Source: Diphasiastrum complanatum (Eukaryota; Streptophyta; Lycopodiopsida; Lycopodiales; Lycopodiaceae). Taken from it: DNA of 64,000 nt. Under the pieces are notes generated by a model. That model was given only the letters and a program-made list of their open reading frames with translations, was not told the origin of the DNA and did not search any database. Location: positions 42,448,858-42,512,857 of the forward strand of contig CM055097.1 of the NCBI GenBank assembly GCA_029204225.1, written 5' to 3'. This document shows, one piece after another, positions 1 through 59,750 of the stretch (positions are counted from its first letter, which is position 1; every line of letters starts with the position of its first letter). Made by a program: the position numbers and the translations under genes.

Positions 1-885
1 ACTTGGGATACCCCCTAGTAGAAATGTGGAACATAGGATTGAGCTGGTTCCAGGGACATGAGTTCTCTATTGACCTCCTTATAGGATGAGCCTTAAGGAG
101 TAGGAAGAGGTGAGAAGGATACTCGACAAGTATTTTAGGTTAGGATACAACTATTCACTTTGTGCTTCGCCAATTTTGTTGGTGAAGAATTAAGATGGAT
201 CTTTCATAAAGTGTGTAGATTATCATGGCTTGAATAAGATCATGATATGGCACATTTATCCTATGTTGTGAATAGATAATTTGTTGGACGCATTGCATGG
301 TGCAAAGGTTTTCAACAAGATTGATCTTAAGAGTGCTTTCATCAAATCTGTATTAGGGAGCCTAATGTGCCAAAGATGGTGTTTCATATGCGCTCTAGAC
401 ATTATGAGTTTTTAGTCATGCCCTTTGGACTAACTAATGCTCCAATGACGTTCATGATGCTCATGAATGACTCTGACATGCAGGTGGTTGAGTTGTTTCT
501 TCTTAATGTTGTGAGATTGGATGGATTGCCTAAGTCCGTTGTTGCAGACAAGAACCCTAAGTTCACAAGGACTTTCTGGTCAACAATGTTCTCTTGTCTA
601 GGAACAGAGTTGAGGATTAGTAGTGACGACTCATAGACAGATGGGCAGATAGGAAGGGTTAACCAGGTTTTAGAGGACATGCTTCGAGCGTATGTCAGTG
701 AGTTTAAAGTATTTGCCCTTGGTGCTTATAATGACAAGAGATGTGTGTCCATGGGTATGAGCTCATTTGAGCTAACCTATGGTTACTGATTGGCATGTCC
801 AACTACCATAAGCATTCCACAAAGGGTACCAAGCATTGCAGAGTTTTTGAATAATATGTAGGACATGCTCAAAGCATCCTTTCTA
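1..885 (+). pseudogene. Ty3/gypsy pol remnant, RT joined to integrase
   Basis: Broken reading frames match Ty3/gypsy Pol. Positions 1-60 encode the pre-RT stretch HRIELVPG. Positions 200-480 encode RT pieces ([25 protein letters not shown]). From about 481 the frame jumps straight into the integrase core ([14 protein letters not shown], then RISSDDS, stop, TDGQ), so the RT palm, RNase H and the integrase zinc domain are missing. Several stops and frameshifts interrupt it. It is a dead, internally deleted copy. The left edge may continue outside the window. Family assignment is firm; the exact right border, where it meets an oppositely oriented remnant, is approximate. Confidence 0.8.
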
Positions 886-892
886 TCGAACC

Positions 893-1960
893 AAGCACTC
901 TGTAATAATACGATTTCTCAAATGTATTTCTCGAGTATCCAGCACTCTTTCGGGCTATAGAGGAACTTTTTTCAGATTATCCGCAATGAGGTTCAAGTTA
1001 TCGCTAGAATCAAGCTTATCACCTTCGTGTAATTCAACTTACATGAAATATTGGGTGAACCAAAATTCCATCCGGGAGATTGAGACAATAGGCTAAAGAT
1101 CCTATGCTTTTGGTTATTTGGTATGGTCTACAATAATTTGTACACAATTTCTAGTGTTTTTCAGAACGCATTACCTTTGAATCCTTCGAGATTCTTAACT
1201 AAACCCAATCACTCACCTTGAATTCACAAGACGATCTCTCCAGATTAGCATAATGTCTATCCCTATCCTAGGATCTTTTTCGTTTTGACTTCAATAGGCG
1301 ACCTAGATTGGAATCCTTACATAAGCACAAATGGGCTATAAACAATAGGCGAATGTTTTCTATATTATAGGAAAACTCAATCAGGGGAATGTATTTTTCC
1401 CTTCGAGATTGCTTCAAGGACAAATATGCCCTAAGCACGTGTTCCATGGTTAGATTAGTTCTCTTCGTTTGGCCATCTGATTCCGAATGGCCAAAAGAAC
1501 TAACGCTAAGAGAAGTTTCTAATCTATGAAATACGGCCGACCAAATGTTCCCCATGAACTTTGGATCTTGGTCACTTACAATGTCGTTAGGTTTTCTGTA
1601 TAACCTAAATAGATGATCCACAAATGTCTGAGACAATTTCACAGTTGTTTTGACAGGAATAAAGGTAGCCAATTGGTGAGGCGATCAACTATGACCCAAA
1701 TTGCATCGTTACCTTTTTGCATCCTTAGAAGACCAATTACAAAGTCCATTGAGCTATTGTTCCATATTTATTAGGGATATCCAATGGATGCAAGTGTCCA
1801 TCGGCCTTCAACCTTTCAGTTTTATTCAACTGGCACTGCTTGCATTCCAAAACACAAGACTCAACAAAGCATTTCATCTTTGACTAGAAGAAGTCCATCC
1901 GTACCAAAGTATAAAGTACTATGGATGCTTGGACTTGAGGATCATACAACTGCTTACTCT
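893..1960 (-). pseudogene. Chromovirus (Ty3/gypsy) integrase and chromodomain remnant
   Basis: Read on the minus strand, 1960 to 1268 encodes a gypsy integrase core: HPLDIPNK, then FIPVKTT, DIVSDQDPKFMG and the E-bearing SDGQTKRTN. The same strand continues through the integrase tail (RISKDSK, HPIFHVS) into a chromodomain-like stretch (PERVLDTRE...ITECLVR) near 900. Order and wording resemble the better preserved chromovirus at 27.4-34.1 kb, so this is likely a relative. Stops and frameshifts show it is dead. It ends abruptly against the + strand gypsy remnant at about 885-893. Confidence 0.78.
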
Positions 1961-4207
1961 CAAAAGGGGCTGGCCTACATTTTCGTAAAAAAATTGTTCC
2001 TATTGCTGAATTACTTAGTAAACTAAGATTTAATTTCTCGTTCCACTATAACGGCGGAATTTCGCTTTTCCCTTCTAATTCTAACTCCCTTCAAAACATT
2101 ATTAAGAGGTGCTACAATTTTTGAGTAAGATTCTTAAATTTTTCAGAAGAAAACCGTAAATCCTAATACAACTCCCAACAAGAAACTATAATTAAGCAAC
2201 GCCTAATAGAAGAGAGTAGGGCAAACCAACCCAACCAACAGGATCTAATGGATCCTTCCCCAAGCTATGGAACTAGCAATCATCCTCAATTGGAGCTCCT
2301 GCAATCTGGCAACATCTCCACAAGCAAGGCAAAACATTGCTGATGGTAGGAAGAGGCAAGAGGGTAGATATGGTTAACTGGGGGACTTAGTGAATAACCC
2401 TCTCCTAAACACTGGACCTTTCCTAAAGTAGGTCCTTAAAGGTAACACCCTATCCTTCCCCTAAACTTAAAGTATCTAGATTCTACTCTTCTTGCTCTTT
2501 TCTTTTTCTCTCTTTAAACCTCTTTCTAAATTCCCCTCCCTTTTCTAGCCTCTCTCCCCTCTTCTTTTTTCTTTTTAAATTCTCAAAAAAACTTCTTCCT
2601 AAACTTCTACTTTCTCCTCTCCAATGATCAGTCTCTCCCAATAGTCTCCAATCTCCATAGTTCTATCTTCTCTCTAATCGCTCGTCTTGTCTCTTTCCAT
2701 TTTTCTTTCTCCTCTTACTGTCCAAAAACCACACTCAAGTTCTTTCTCCACTGCATAAACAACACTGCCAGAATGGGCTGAAAATCTCTCCTATCCTCTC
2801 CAATCTCCTCGTAGCCTGATTGTGGAATTCAGACTCAACAATTTGATAGCCATCAAGAATCTTGTTTCAAATCCAGTAGAACCAATGTAAAATGATTCTT
2901 TTTCCAATGTTTTTGACAAAACATCGATTGTGTTTTGTTGGAAAAATGGTTCCCACATGTCACTGGGTTGCTAAACATTTGTGCATGACGAGAAGGATTG
3001 CTAAATATTTGTGGAATTATAGGTTACAACCAATTTACAGGTACTTGGAATCTTTACAGGGTATCAGTCACTGTGTCACCCATCTCCCATCTCCCAGCTA
3101 CCAACTGTCTGCATCTCTATTCAGTATTATTAGTAATTTCAAGCTTTCAACATTATCTAACATCCCTGTTCTCTAAAACCTTGAAAACATAATTTCTCAA
3201 AAAATATAGCAACTTATTTTTCAAATTTGGAATCTGCTCAAATTAATTCAAGTTTTTTCAATTTAATTCTGATTTGCTGAATGGACATTGAATCGACCAA
3301 GAAAAAGCAGGTATTAGTCACCGTTTCATTCATCTCCCATGTTTGTGTATCTCTGTTCAGTATTATCAATAACTTTAAGCTATTAACATGATCTGACATC
3401 CCGATTCTCTAAAACCTTTTCCAAAAAATTTAGGAATCTGATAAAAATTCAAATCGATTCAAGACTTTTTTATTCGAATCTTATGGTGACTATGGATGAT
3501 TTCCATTGAGTTCACCAACCAAAAGCGGTATCTCTGCACTGAGGGTTTTCTCCGCTTGGAAGGTTATGAAACATAGTTTGCAGAGTATCCTTTTAATCCT
3601 TTTTGATGCTTGCTGACTTAGATGTTTATTCTTTCATACAATATGTTAGCTGGAGTATCGTGCTGCTCAATGATTTTAGCTCTCGTTCGTCTTTGTTTAT
3701 TATCTGATGGAATGACTATTCTCCCTCATTCTGAATTTGTTATTCGATTATATGCAAAATGCACCATGCTCATATGTATGGCTATAAAATCGTACGTACT
3801 TCTCATTTTTCTGGACAGATGAGGTGTGATGATGTTGATGGCTTGCTCTTGATTCTTTACAAAGAATGAAGCTGAAATTAGCTACTTGAATACGAATGTG
3901 AATTTGTGAACATTGTGGTTGAGCACAGGCTAAAATGGAGGTTCTTCTAGCATTTTGATCCATTTTTGGAAGGGATAAATTTCAGGTGCATAAGGATCTA
4001 GTCTTTATCAGTTATTCACATAGAACAGATGAAGTTCTTTGCAATGTAGACAAAAATCTTATGATCAAGTACTTGTCTATTTAGCAGTCATAAGTATCCA
4101 CAAATGCTGAACTGCCCTTAAAATTTTGGATGTAGTCACCTCAGAAGGAGTAAACATGGCGCAGATATCCCTTCAGCGGTATCGCTCTCTGAAATTGCTA
4201 CATCATC
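1961..4207. other. Region upstream of the DnaJ gene; no gene recognised
   Basis: No convincing coding region was found. It contains a pyrimidine-rich stretch (about 2440-2760) and a diverged tandem duplication (3063-3425). The promoter and 5' UTR of the DnaJ gene should lie in its right part, but I could not pick a TATA box or start site with confidence. Short ORFs at 2892-3176 and 3622-3822 match nothing I know and lie in AT-rich DNA. Confidence 0.4.
3063..3425. repeat. Diverged two-copy tandem repeat upstream of the DnaJ gene
   Basis: The stretch from about 3063 to 3180 recurs in altered form at about 3310-3425. Both copies carry GTCAC, CATCTCCCAT, ATCTCTRTTCAGTATTAT, CTGACATCCC or its near form CTAACATCCC, and a closing TTCTCTAAAACCTT. 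The offset is about 245 bases. The divergence suggests an old local duplication. Confidence 0.65.
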
Positions 4208-51191
<46,984 letters not shown>

Positions 51192-51696
51192 TTCAACAAA
51201 GATAATCACACCTTTCCTTCTTGGTTTGAATACACGCTAAGCATCAAAAAAGCACCTTCGATGTTAGAGCAATCCCTTGATTTGTGCAGAAATGTGCATC
51301 ATATTCTAACAGTTGGAGGCATGGAATGTTATACCGTTCTACGGAGGTGGTTGGAAAGAAGTATGCCAGGTTGAAGGAAAAGAGCCATACACCCATCGAT
51401 ACACTGAAGGCTGAAGCTCTGATTCTACATGGTTTAGACATAATGAACGCATTGTGCTTTCTATACTGGTAGATGTATGATAATTTTTGCAATTCACTGA
51501 TAAGTATCGTGTTTTTGTATTTTTCAAGAGCTCAGATGATTTATTTACTTTTCTATAACTGATTGGCATGCTAGATTCCATCTCATCATCATGTGTTCTG
51601 AACTGGACTCCCAATAGAGTGTGTGTGTCTCACGTGTAGAAGGGGAAGCCTGTGGCCACAATCATCAACCGAATGAACCTCTACCTTAAGTTTTTT
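51192..51696 (+). other. 3' flank of the DnaJ gene
   Basis: It follows the stop at 51191 and should hold the 3' UTR. I could not choose a polyadenylation site with confidence. Confidence 0.4.
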
Positions 51697-52222
51697 GAGC
51701 TTCATATATTAAGGGCATATTCAACTGTTAAGATCAACCCTGGTTTCATAAAGGCATAAGGTAGAGGCATTGACTTTACAATATCAAGGGCCCAATATAT
51801 AGCTTGAGGGATATTGACATGGTGAGACCAATCTTTGGTGTTGAAGTCATAATTCCCCTCTTATGAGAATTTAAAGGCTATGGCCTACTTGCAAAATGGA
51901 TTTCAAGGGCCAACCTTTAGAATATCGATCTGCAATGATCTTTGAAATGCCCTATTCCACTTGAAGAATTCCCAACATTTGCACAAAAGACTAAAGATAG
52001 ATGTCGATTGTTCAAGGGCAGCTTCGCTATCTACAAACATTCACATTTCTTACGTGTTGACTATATGTGAATTCAAGATAACTCTCCAATTATAAAGTAA
52101 GGACCAAGGCCAATATACTTGGGTTATACAAAGTCAATTATAATACTCTTATTTGTAAGGGCATGGTCCTTTCTTTTTAAGGAGGAATCCAGGAAAGCCT
52201 ATATTTACTTCAATGCAGATTT
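51697..52222 (+). repeat. Partial gypsy copy, first member of a 0.53-kb direct repeat
   Basis: The sequence from GAGCTTCATATATTAAGG to CTTCAATGCAGATTT recurs at 54556-55083 with only about ten to fifteen differences. It contains the start of the region that leads into gypsy integrase in the second copy (KCPIPLEEFPTFAQKTKDRC), but here it stops before the integrase. Confidence 0.85.
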
Positions 52223-53112
52223 CAGATTCTGGCGCAACTAGCAGGCCGTTTACAATAGTCAGACGTGCTATTTGCTTTCGGAGTGGTAGGCCCCAGTGCA
52301 TACACCATGTGATCTAGGGCGCGCCTAAATCTGAGGCCAACCTATACATGTTTATCCATTGATCTATGAGGATTGCACTCAGTCATCGATCTACATCGAC
52401 CCTCCATGATTCGAGTTAGAGGCTACAACCCATCATCTGTGGGTATTTCGATCATGTATCTATCTTTTTTGATTTATTTGATCCGAACCTAGATCGTATT
52501 TTCCAAATTTTTACCTGAATCGGAATTCCCTATTTTCAACCTAGCTCGCATCCAACAGAGAAGAAGATGATGTATTTTGTACTGTTCTGCAGTGATTGCT
52601 GCATTCTTATGAATGGAATCACACTTCTGTAATAATCAATGCTCTACAATGAATGATGTTGTACATAGATTTTTGCTCAGTAAGATTCATGCTGAAGCAT
52701 GCATCTGATTGCTTTATACTAGTACAATTATACAGTTCTGCATAGTACATGGATAGAATGAAGTAGGATGTAGATTCTTATTGTCATTTGCTGTTATGCT
52801 TAACTATCCGGTTAGAAATGGGAATGTATAATATGAGAAACCTATGATGAATCAGAATGTTTGTGTAGTTGATTGTTTAATCAACTCAAGTCAGCACTGG
52901 ATATACAAACCTGATGTATGTGAAAGGCAAATGGATTGGAACCATCATTATAATTATCCTAAATCTGATTGATTACTTGTTTCCATCACTGGGGGTACTG
53001 GCTGCCTTATCTAAATGTTCTTTGGCAACCAGTCTTTTCCATCACCACTCCATTCCATTGTACTTCACTGTTATATTCTTATAGCTTAGAGTTGAGAAGA
53101 CGGTGGTGAATA
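52223..53112. other. Intergenic, no gene seen
   Basis: AT-rich DNA without recognisable coding or repeat structure between the first repeat copy and the orphan ORF. Confidence 0.4.
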
Positions 53113-53721
53113 ATGTATTTTTTTTGTGGAATTTATTTTCCATTATGCTATGAGCCTCAGTGGGCTGCTGTACTTTTCAGTAAATCTGTGGAAATGATTG
53201 TAGTAGATTTGATAAATTCTAAATGTTGGACTGAGAAGACTGAAGTGACCGCCATTACCCTTTTAAGGAATTCTTTTCTCTCATGTACAACAGATGATTT
53301 TGCGAATCAAGAAGATTTTGACATGACATTTAATATATCTTTAGAACCATGTTCAGAACTTCAAGATGATTTATTATTGCAGTACACTGTCTTCATGAAT
53401 GTATTATTTTTGGAAGAAGATACTGCTAGGCTGAATGAAGGGCAGAATGATACTTCATTTATCCAATATTGTAATCCTCTGTATCAAATTGAGGATGGGA
53501 AAATGCAAGCCATTGGTGATCGATATTTCATCCCTTTTGTGAATTTTGATGGAAGCCTTACGAATTACACTGATATAAAACTTTGTTCCAGCTTTCAACA
53601 AACTTCAAGTTTAAAAGATTGTCAAAGTTTTATGTTGGCATATGAAGATTGGCTATTGAATCCACTAAGATCAAATCTGAAAGTGCTTACTGGTATTATG
53701 GTGCAGCATTACTTATGGTGA
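53113..53721 (+). CDS. Unrecognised 202-codon ORF
   Basis: An open frame of this length is unlikely by chance in DNA this AT-rich. The protein starts MYFFCGIYFPLCYEPQWAAV and has no obvious motif, signal peptide or repeat. It is acidic, with clusters such as FANQEDFDMTF and LFLEEDTARLNEGQND. A CAG at about 53160 could be a splice acceptor, so the first residues may not be coding. It could be a terminal exon of a gene, a lineage-specific transposon ORF or a gene relic. It lies between the two copies of a gypsy-derived repeat. Confidence 0.4.
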   Translation: MYFFCGIYFPLCYEPQWAAVLFSKSVEMIVVDLINSKCWTEKTEVTAITLLRNSFLSCTTDDFANQEDFDMTFNISLEPCSELQDDLLLQYTVFMNVLFLEEDTARLNEGQNDTSFIQYCNPLYQIEDGKMQAIGDRYFIPFVNFDGSLTNYTDIKLCSSFQQTSSLKDCQSFMLAYEDWLLNPLRSNLKVLTGIMVQHYLW

Positions 53722-54555
53722 GTGGAAGAGTCCCTATTTCCCAGCTAGAATGAAGTCATTTATATATCTCTACAGTGCTAACTAAACGATAAAGCCATTT
53801 ATACTAAAGCAGAAGTCCCTATAGAAAATTTTCTGATTGCAAACCCATGGAGCTATAATGATTTTCATGCTGAAATTTTATGAATTTGAAAGATAAATTG
53901 GATACAATTTGAAAATGATTGTTGTTGAAATGACAAGAGGAACCGATCTTCAAAGCTAAATTTACTGTTTTAAAGTTGTCGGTTGATGCTTAAAGGCTGA
54001 TTGTTGATATTATATCGAATTTAAGACTATGTCTACCAAAATGCAAAATCTCTGATTCTCGATCCTCCATGTCAACATCTGAAGTTCTGACATATTACAA
54101 TTCATTATGTTGAAGATGTGCAATCTACCCCATGACGGGATTATTGGCTGCAAACCAAAATCATTTCCTCCTAGTCAAACTTCAACATAAAGACAAAACA
54201 TGGCAGAATATTGTGCTATCACTAGACTATGCAGAATCTACTACGAACAACATTGGTGGATAAAAAAATCAGTTTCATATTTGAGGAAGGGGACATATCG
54301 TAACTCTCTTATGGCATTTTATACAATTAACGGCTTTTCAATCATGTCTAATGAGCCTTGAATACTTGGAAAGCTGAATAATCAATATTGTTGCCAGATC
54401 TACCACTTTTAAGTGTCATTTACACTTTATGACATTTATAAAATGCAAGCTTGAGATCTTTAGTTCTGAAGTATTCGACTTTCTTCAAAGACCTATAATT
54501 ATTTGAGTTATATCTTGGCATCGATTTTCGAAGTATTATTTATGTGACAACAAAC

Positions 54556-55083
54556 GAGCTTCATATATTAAGGGCATATTCAACTGTTAAGATCAACCCT
54601 GGTTCTATAAAGGCATAAGGTAGAGGCATTGACTTTACAATATCAAGGCCCCAATATATAGCTTGAGGCATAAATGACATGGTGAGACCAATCTTTGGTG
54701 TTGAAGTCATAATTCCCCTCTTATGAGAATTTAAAGGCTATGGCCTACTTGCAAAATGGATTTCAAGGGCCAACCTTTAGAATATCGATCTGCAATGATC
54801 TTTGAAATGCCCTATTCCACTTGAAGAATTCCCAACATTTGCACAAAAGACTAAAGATAGATGTCGATTGTTCAAGGGCAGCTTCGCTATCTACAGACAT
54901 TCACATTTCTTACGTGTTGACTATATGCGAATTCAAGATAAGTCTCCAATTATAAAAGTAAGGGCCAAGGCCAATATACTTGGGTTATACAAAGACAATT
55001 ATTATACTCTTATTTGTAAGGGCATGGTCCTTTCTTTTCAAGGAGGAATCAAGGAAAGCCCATATTTACTTCAATGCAGATTT
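54556..55083 (+). repeat. Second member of the 0.53-kb direct repeat
   Basis: Nearly identical to 51697-52222. Here the sequence runs on into a gypsy integrase, so this copy is the fuller one. Confidence 0.85.
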
Positions 55084-56190
55084 TCGATCAATGGATTGCT
55101 GGACAATTGTATCGTCGAGGAATGGATGATATTTTGCGAAGATGTGTTTTGCCGCATGAAGTACCTGAATTGATCATGTTTTCACATGATGGCATGAGCG
55201 GAGGACATTTTTCAACAGATATCATTGTCGCAAACTCTTACAATCAGGGTGTTGGTGGCCTACACTTCATAAAGATACAGAAAAGTATATTCAGTCATGT
55301 GATGTTTGTCAACGAGCACGTCGTCCTACACGACAAAATTATGAACCTTTACATCGAGTTTTATCGCAAGCACCATTCAAGAAATGGGGCCTTGACTATG
55401 TTGGTCCTATTCATCCTGCGACAAGAGGATCTCAAGCTAGATATATCATCGTTGCAACCGATTATATGACCAAGTGGGTTGAAGCAAAATCAGTTCAAGT
55501 TGCAGATGCAAAATCCACGGCTAAGTTCCTTTATGAGCATGTTATTATTAGGTTTGGATGTCCTATTGAGATCGTAAGTGATCGCGGAACACATTTCATG
55601 AATGAAACGATAAAGTGTCAATTGAAAGACTTTTTTGTTATTCATCGGTTTAGTACTCCGTATTATCTGAGGGGTAATGGCCAAGCTGAATCTTCCAACA
55701 AGATTCTCTGTAACATTATGACAAAAACGGTCAAAGCAAGTCGTTCTGATTGGAAACATAAACTACATGCAACATTATGGTCATTCAGAACAGCTTATAA
55801 AAGTAGTACAAATCAAACACCATTCCAGCTTGTCTATGGTCAAGATGTAGTTATGCCGATTGAGTTCCTGATAGCATCTTTACGCATAGCAGCAACAGAA
55901 TGGTTGGATGAAGCGAAATCCTTACAGATGCGTCATGAGGCAGATTGATGGCAGTTCATGCATTAGCAGCAGAGAAAGCTCGTCGCAAGGCATAACACGA
56001 TTACCGATTACACAAAAAAGATCTGAAGGAAGGAGATCTAGAACTAATGTATAAAACGAAACTGATCAAAGGAAAATTGAAGTTTACAGGTGAAGGACCG
56101 TATAAGGTGAAAGAAATATTGAACTATGGAGTGGTTATTTTAGAACACTTGGATGAAAAAATATTCGACACTCTGGTGAATGGCAGCTGA
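54802..56190 (+). pseudogene. Ty3/gypsy integrase fragment (not the chromovirus family)
   Basis: The zinc-binding part lies over two frames: RRCVLPHEVPELIMFSHDGM, SGGHFSTDII, then YIQSCDVCQRARRPTRQN. The core reads KKWGLDYVGPIHPATRGSQA, then EIVSDRGTHFMN and GNGQAESSNKI, giving the D-D-E triad. The C-terminal part includes LKEGDLELMYKTKLIKGKLK and GPYKV. A frameshift near 55300 and a stop near 55948 break it. The wording differs from the chromovirus integrases and resembles Tat/Athila-like gypsy elements; that assignment is tentative. Confidence 0.83.
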
Positions 56191-56285
56191 CTACGGTATA
56201 TGGCAGCCAACTACGGTGAATATTTGACACTCTGGTGAATGGCAGCCGACTACGCAAATTTTGGCAGCCCATTCAGGCAGTTCAA
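56164..56285 (+). repeat. Short tandem repeats after the gypsy integrase
   Basis: GACACTCTGGTGAATGGCAG occurs twice and ATGGCAGCYRACTACG three to four times within 120 bases. This appears to be local duplication at the end of the pol remnant. Confidence 0.75.
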
Positions 56286-56514
56286 CCAGCTTGATCCAAC
56301 ATCTTATCAGTTTTACTTTAGTTGTTTTACAATTTTTTGTTTTCACTAATTGATTGATTTTTCTTTTGGAAAAAGTAAAAAAAAAATTGATGAGCAAAAG
56401 TCAAAAAAATCCTTAGAAAGGAAAAAGTTGAAGGAAAGTATTCTCAAAAGATAATTTTTGATGAAAAATGACTTAGAAAATCACTTTTTGGGTCATATTT
56501 TGTACATATAGTCT

Positions 56515-56880
56515 TAGAAATCTTCGCCGAGTTTTCAGACCTCAGATTTCTTTATACTAAGTTGGGTGAAGGTTCTTTTCCAGAGTTACTACAGGTTTTG
56601 TGGTTAGGCGAATGTTCAGCAACTTACCATTTTGGGAACCTTTGCCGAGCATCTTACAACTTTTATGAACCTTCACCGACCTGACAGATGGATTCAGAAT
56701 GCCCAAATTAGGTTGGACATAGGTTTAGATCCTCAAAATTTGCATGTATTATAGTACCTAGGCGAAGGATGTTCTTAGGCGAATGTTAAACCTTTGCCAG
56801 ATCTTGAAAACCTTTGCCGGATCAGTTCAAACCTTCAAAACCTTCGTTGAGATTTTTGGAGATTATTTTCACAGTACTAA
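56515..56880 (+). repeat. Cluster of degenerate CCTTYGCCGAG repeats
   Basis: Variants of ACCTTTGCCGAG/GATC appear at least six times in 360 bases (for example near 56525, 56640, 56675, 56800, 56815 and 56840), mixed with AGGCGAATGTT. The spacing is irregular. Function unknown. Confidence 0.55.
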
Positions 56881-57689
56881 GCATGCCTGCAAATTTTTGT
56901 CCTGAACTGAACAACCAAACTAGTACTGTTACGGCCATATTCAGCTAAGAACATGGAATAGTCCTAATATGGTAGACCGACCCTCCAGTGTTCAAGATTA
57001 TTGGTCACGCCTAGATTTAATTCCACGTCAAGGCCTGTTGGTGACTAATGACCTTGAGAGGACCCAGACGCTCTAATCGAGACATATGGAGTAGTGCATG
57101 TACGTGTGATTGATATAGGTAGGAGGTATGCATGAAGAGCTGTGACCTATTTATAGTTGACCTGCATGGGGATTGCATGGACTCATGCACATGATCCTAC
57201 TCTCTATATATTGAGGTAGAGATTATTCCGTCGACGACTTTGGTCTAGGTCAGTTGAGCTCTTCTCCTCTTGCTATCACATGGCATGGCTTGGGGGCTAG
57301 ATCCAGGAGGTTTCTCCAAGAGGGATCTAGGTTTGGTTGGGTGGTTTTGTTCTATAGTCTCTCTTGTGTTTTCCTATCCTCATCTTAGGGGTTTTCCCGA
57401 GTGGTCTTTACAAGTACATTGTCTAATGGACCCTCCAAATCAGCCTATAAAAGGGCCGAATTTGATTTCATTTTTCACTTGTGCTAGCGAAGCTCTTGCG
57501 AAATTTTCCAGCGAGCTTTCTAATACACTTTATACCCGTTCCACTCTCAATACTTGCATGTTCATCATGTCTTCTATTGATACTTCGCAATCTCCTCAGT
57601 ATGTCATTCATCATGGCCTTCCGACCAAGATGGACGTCATGATAACTCCTAGCACATGGCACAGTTAAAGATCAAGAAGTGAGTATTCC
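56881..57689. other. Intergenic with a weak 132-codon ORF
   Basis: A frame at 57270-57668 (MLSHGMAWGLDPGGFSKRDL...) matches nothing I know. TATATA at about 57214 and the motif CCTATAAAAGGGCC at about 57444 look like core promoter or LTR sequence, possibly of a decayed retroelement. Confidence 0.35.
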
Positions 57690-58096
57690 ATTGGATAATG
57701 GTTCAACTCATAATTTGGTTAATTCTCGTCTTGTGCAAAAAAATCAGCTTGGAAACTGAAGCCAACAATCATAGATATAAAGTTTATCTAGCTTCACGAG
57801 CAGAGTTTGAGACTTGGAACGTGAAAGTCCCGAAGCTCCCAATTTTGATGCAAGGACACACGAAATTAGTTAATTTTCATGTTTTAGACCTAGCTCGTAC
57901 TGATTTAATCTTAGGTTGTGAGTGGTTATTTAGTAAATCGCCTTCTCTATTGATTGATTTTGAGAAGCATGTTTTCACTTTCAAGGAGGGTGATAAGGTA
58001 GTTACATTATTTGGCAGTAACTTTGTACGTCCGTTGGATCAAATTTCTACAGCTAATGAAATGGAAGCATTGGATTATTCAGAGTATGAATATTAA
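57690..58096 (+). pseudogene. Chromovirus protease fragment
   Basis: The translation ([64 protein letters not shown]) is close to the protease and downstream linker of the element at 31.4-30.9 kb, so the same family. It is opposite in orientation and isolated. DNGSTHN-like residues before it show the active-site Ser-Gly changed or lost. Confidence 0.85.
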
Positions 58097-58190
58097 ATGA
58101 GTAAAAAACATCTAAAAGCACAATATAAAGCAGTCTCTTTGGGGAACGACAATCTTTTATACTACATATCCTTACATTTAAGATAAGTAT

Positions 58191-58760
<570 letters not shown>

Positions 58761-58789
58761 TCATTCCATGAAGAATTAACATCATGATG

Positions 58790-59750
58790 TTTAAGCCATT
58801 CACCAAGCCATTCCGCTACTCTCATTCGTAAGGGTGGTGGTGTAGCTAAAGGAATATTTTCTCACCCCACAAAAAATCGCCTATTCAACCTTTGAAAAGG
58901 ATGATCAAGCGGCAAGTATTTGCGATGATTTTCGTAGACCACTTTTTTCAACATACTTGTGCTATGACGACCCTCCAAAAGTGGTCCACAAATGTAACAT
59001 GTAACCCGATGTGGTTAAACATGCACAGTTTATAAACCAAATGTGAGATAAGCTTAGTCAAATGCACTCAAACGCTAAACCCTAAAACAGATTCGTATGA
59101 TTTGATACATACTTGAACATTCACTTAAACGGGGAAAGTCATGCATTGTCCACATTAAAATTCCACAAACAATAAAGTTCCTTTGTTGTAGCGATCTCGA
59201 GATGTCGTAAGCGTGAATACCATTCCAAAGAATACACAATTCATCGACCAAAGGTGCAAGATACACATCCATGTTCTTGGCCTTGTACTTTCCTGGAATC
59301 AATAGAACTAATAACAAATGTCTCGTTTTTATACTCAACCATGGAGGTATATTATGATTAACGAGCACAACTGGCCATGTGGACCAAGCTGACGCTTGAA
59401 TGCTAAAAGGATTTACGCCATCCATAGCAAGGCCAAATCTTAAATTACGAGGTTCCTTTTTGAACTCGGGCCATTGGTCTTGAATATGTTTCCATGCAGG
59501 TGAGTCACTTGGTACTCGTATCATAAAATCTGTAGATCAATTTTTGACATGCCAATCCATTCAAACACATTGTCCATTGTTTCATCGTGTTGTACCTCAT
59601 CATCATCATCATTAGAATCAAGTTGATTACTCTTTTCTCCAACTGTATTTGCCTCTTGAATTTGTTTCATTCTTTGTTCTCTCATGTCCATCAAAACTTG
59701 ACGTTGATTGTAATTAAACACGGATGGATCAACTCCGTGGAATGGCATTC
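58790..59750 (-). pseudogene. CACTA (En/Spm) TNP2-type transposase fragment
   Basis: Minus-strand reading gives MPFHGVDPSVFNYNQRQVLM, then SDSPAWKHIQDQWPEFKKEP, RNLRFGLAMDGVNPFSIQAS, TWPVVLVNHNIPPWL and LLIPGKYKAKNMDVYLAPLV, DELCILWNGIHAYD, MWTMHDFPRLS. These are the core signatures of CACTA TNP2 transposases. Further left, HRKYLPLDHPFQR fits the next block. Frame breaks near 59521 and after 59075 could be an intron or decay. Ends and CACTA termini were not found. Confidence 0.85.
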
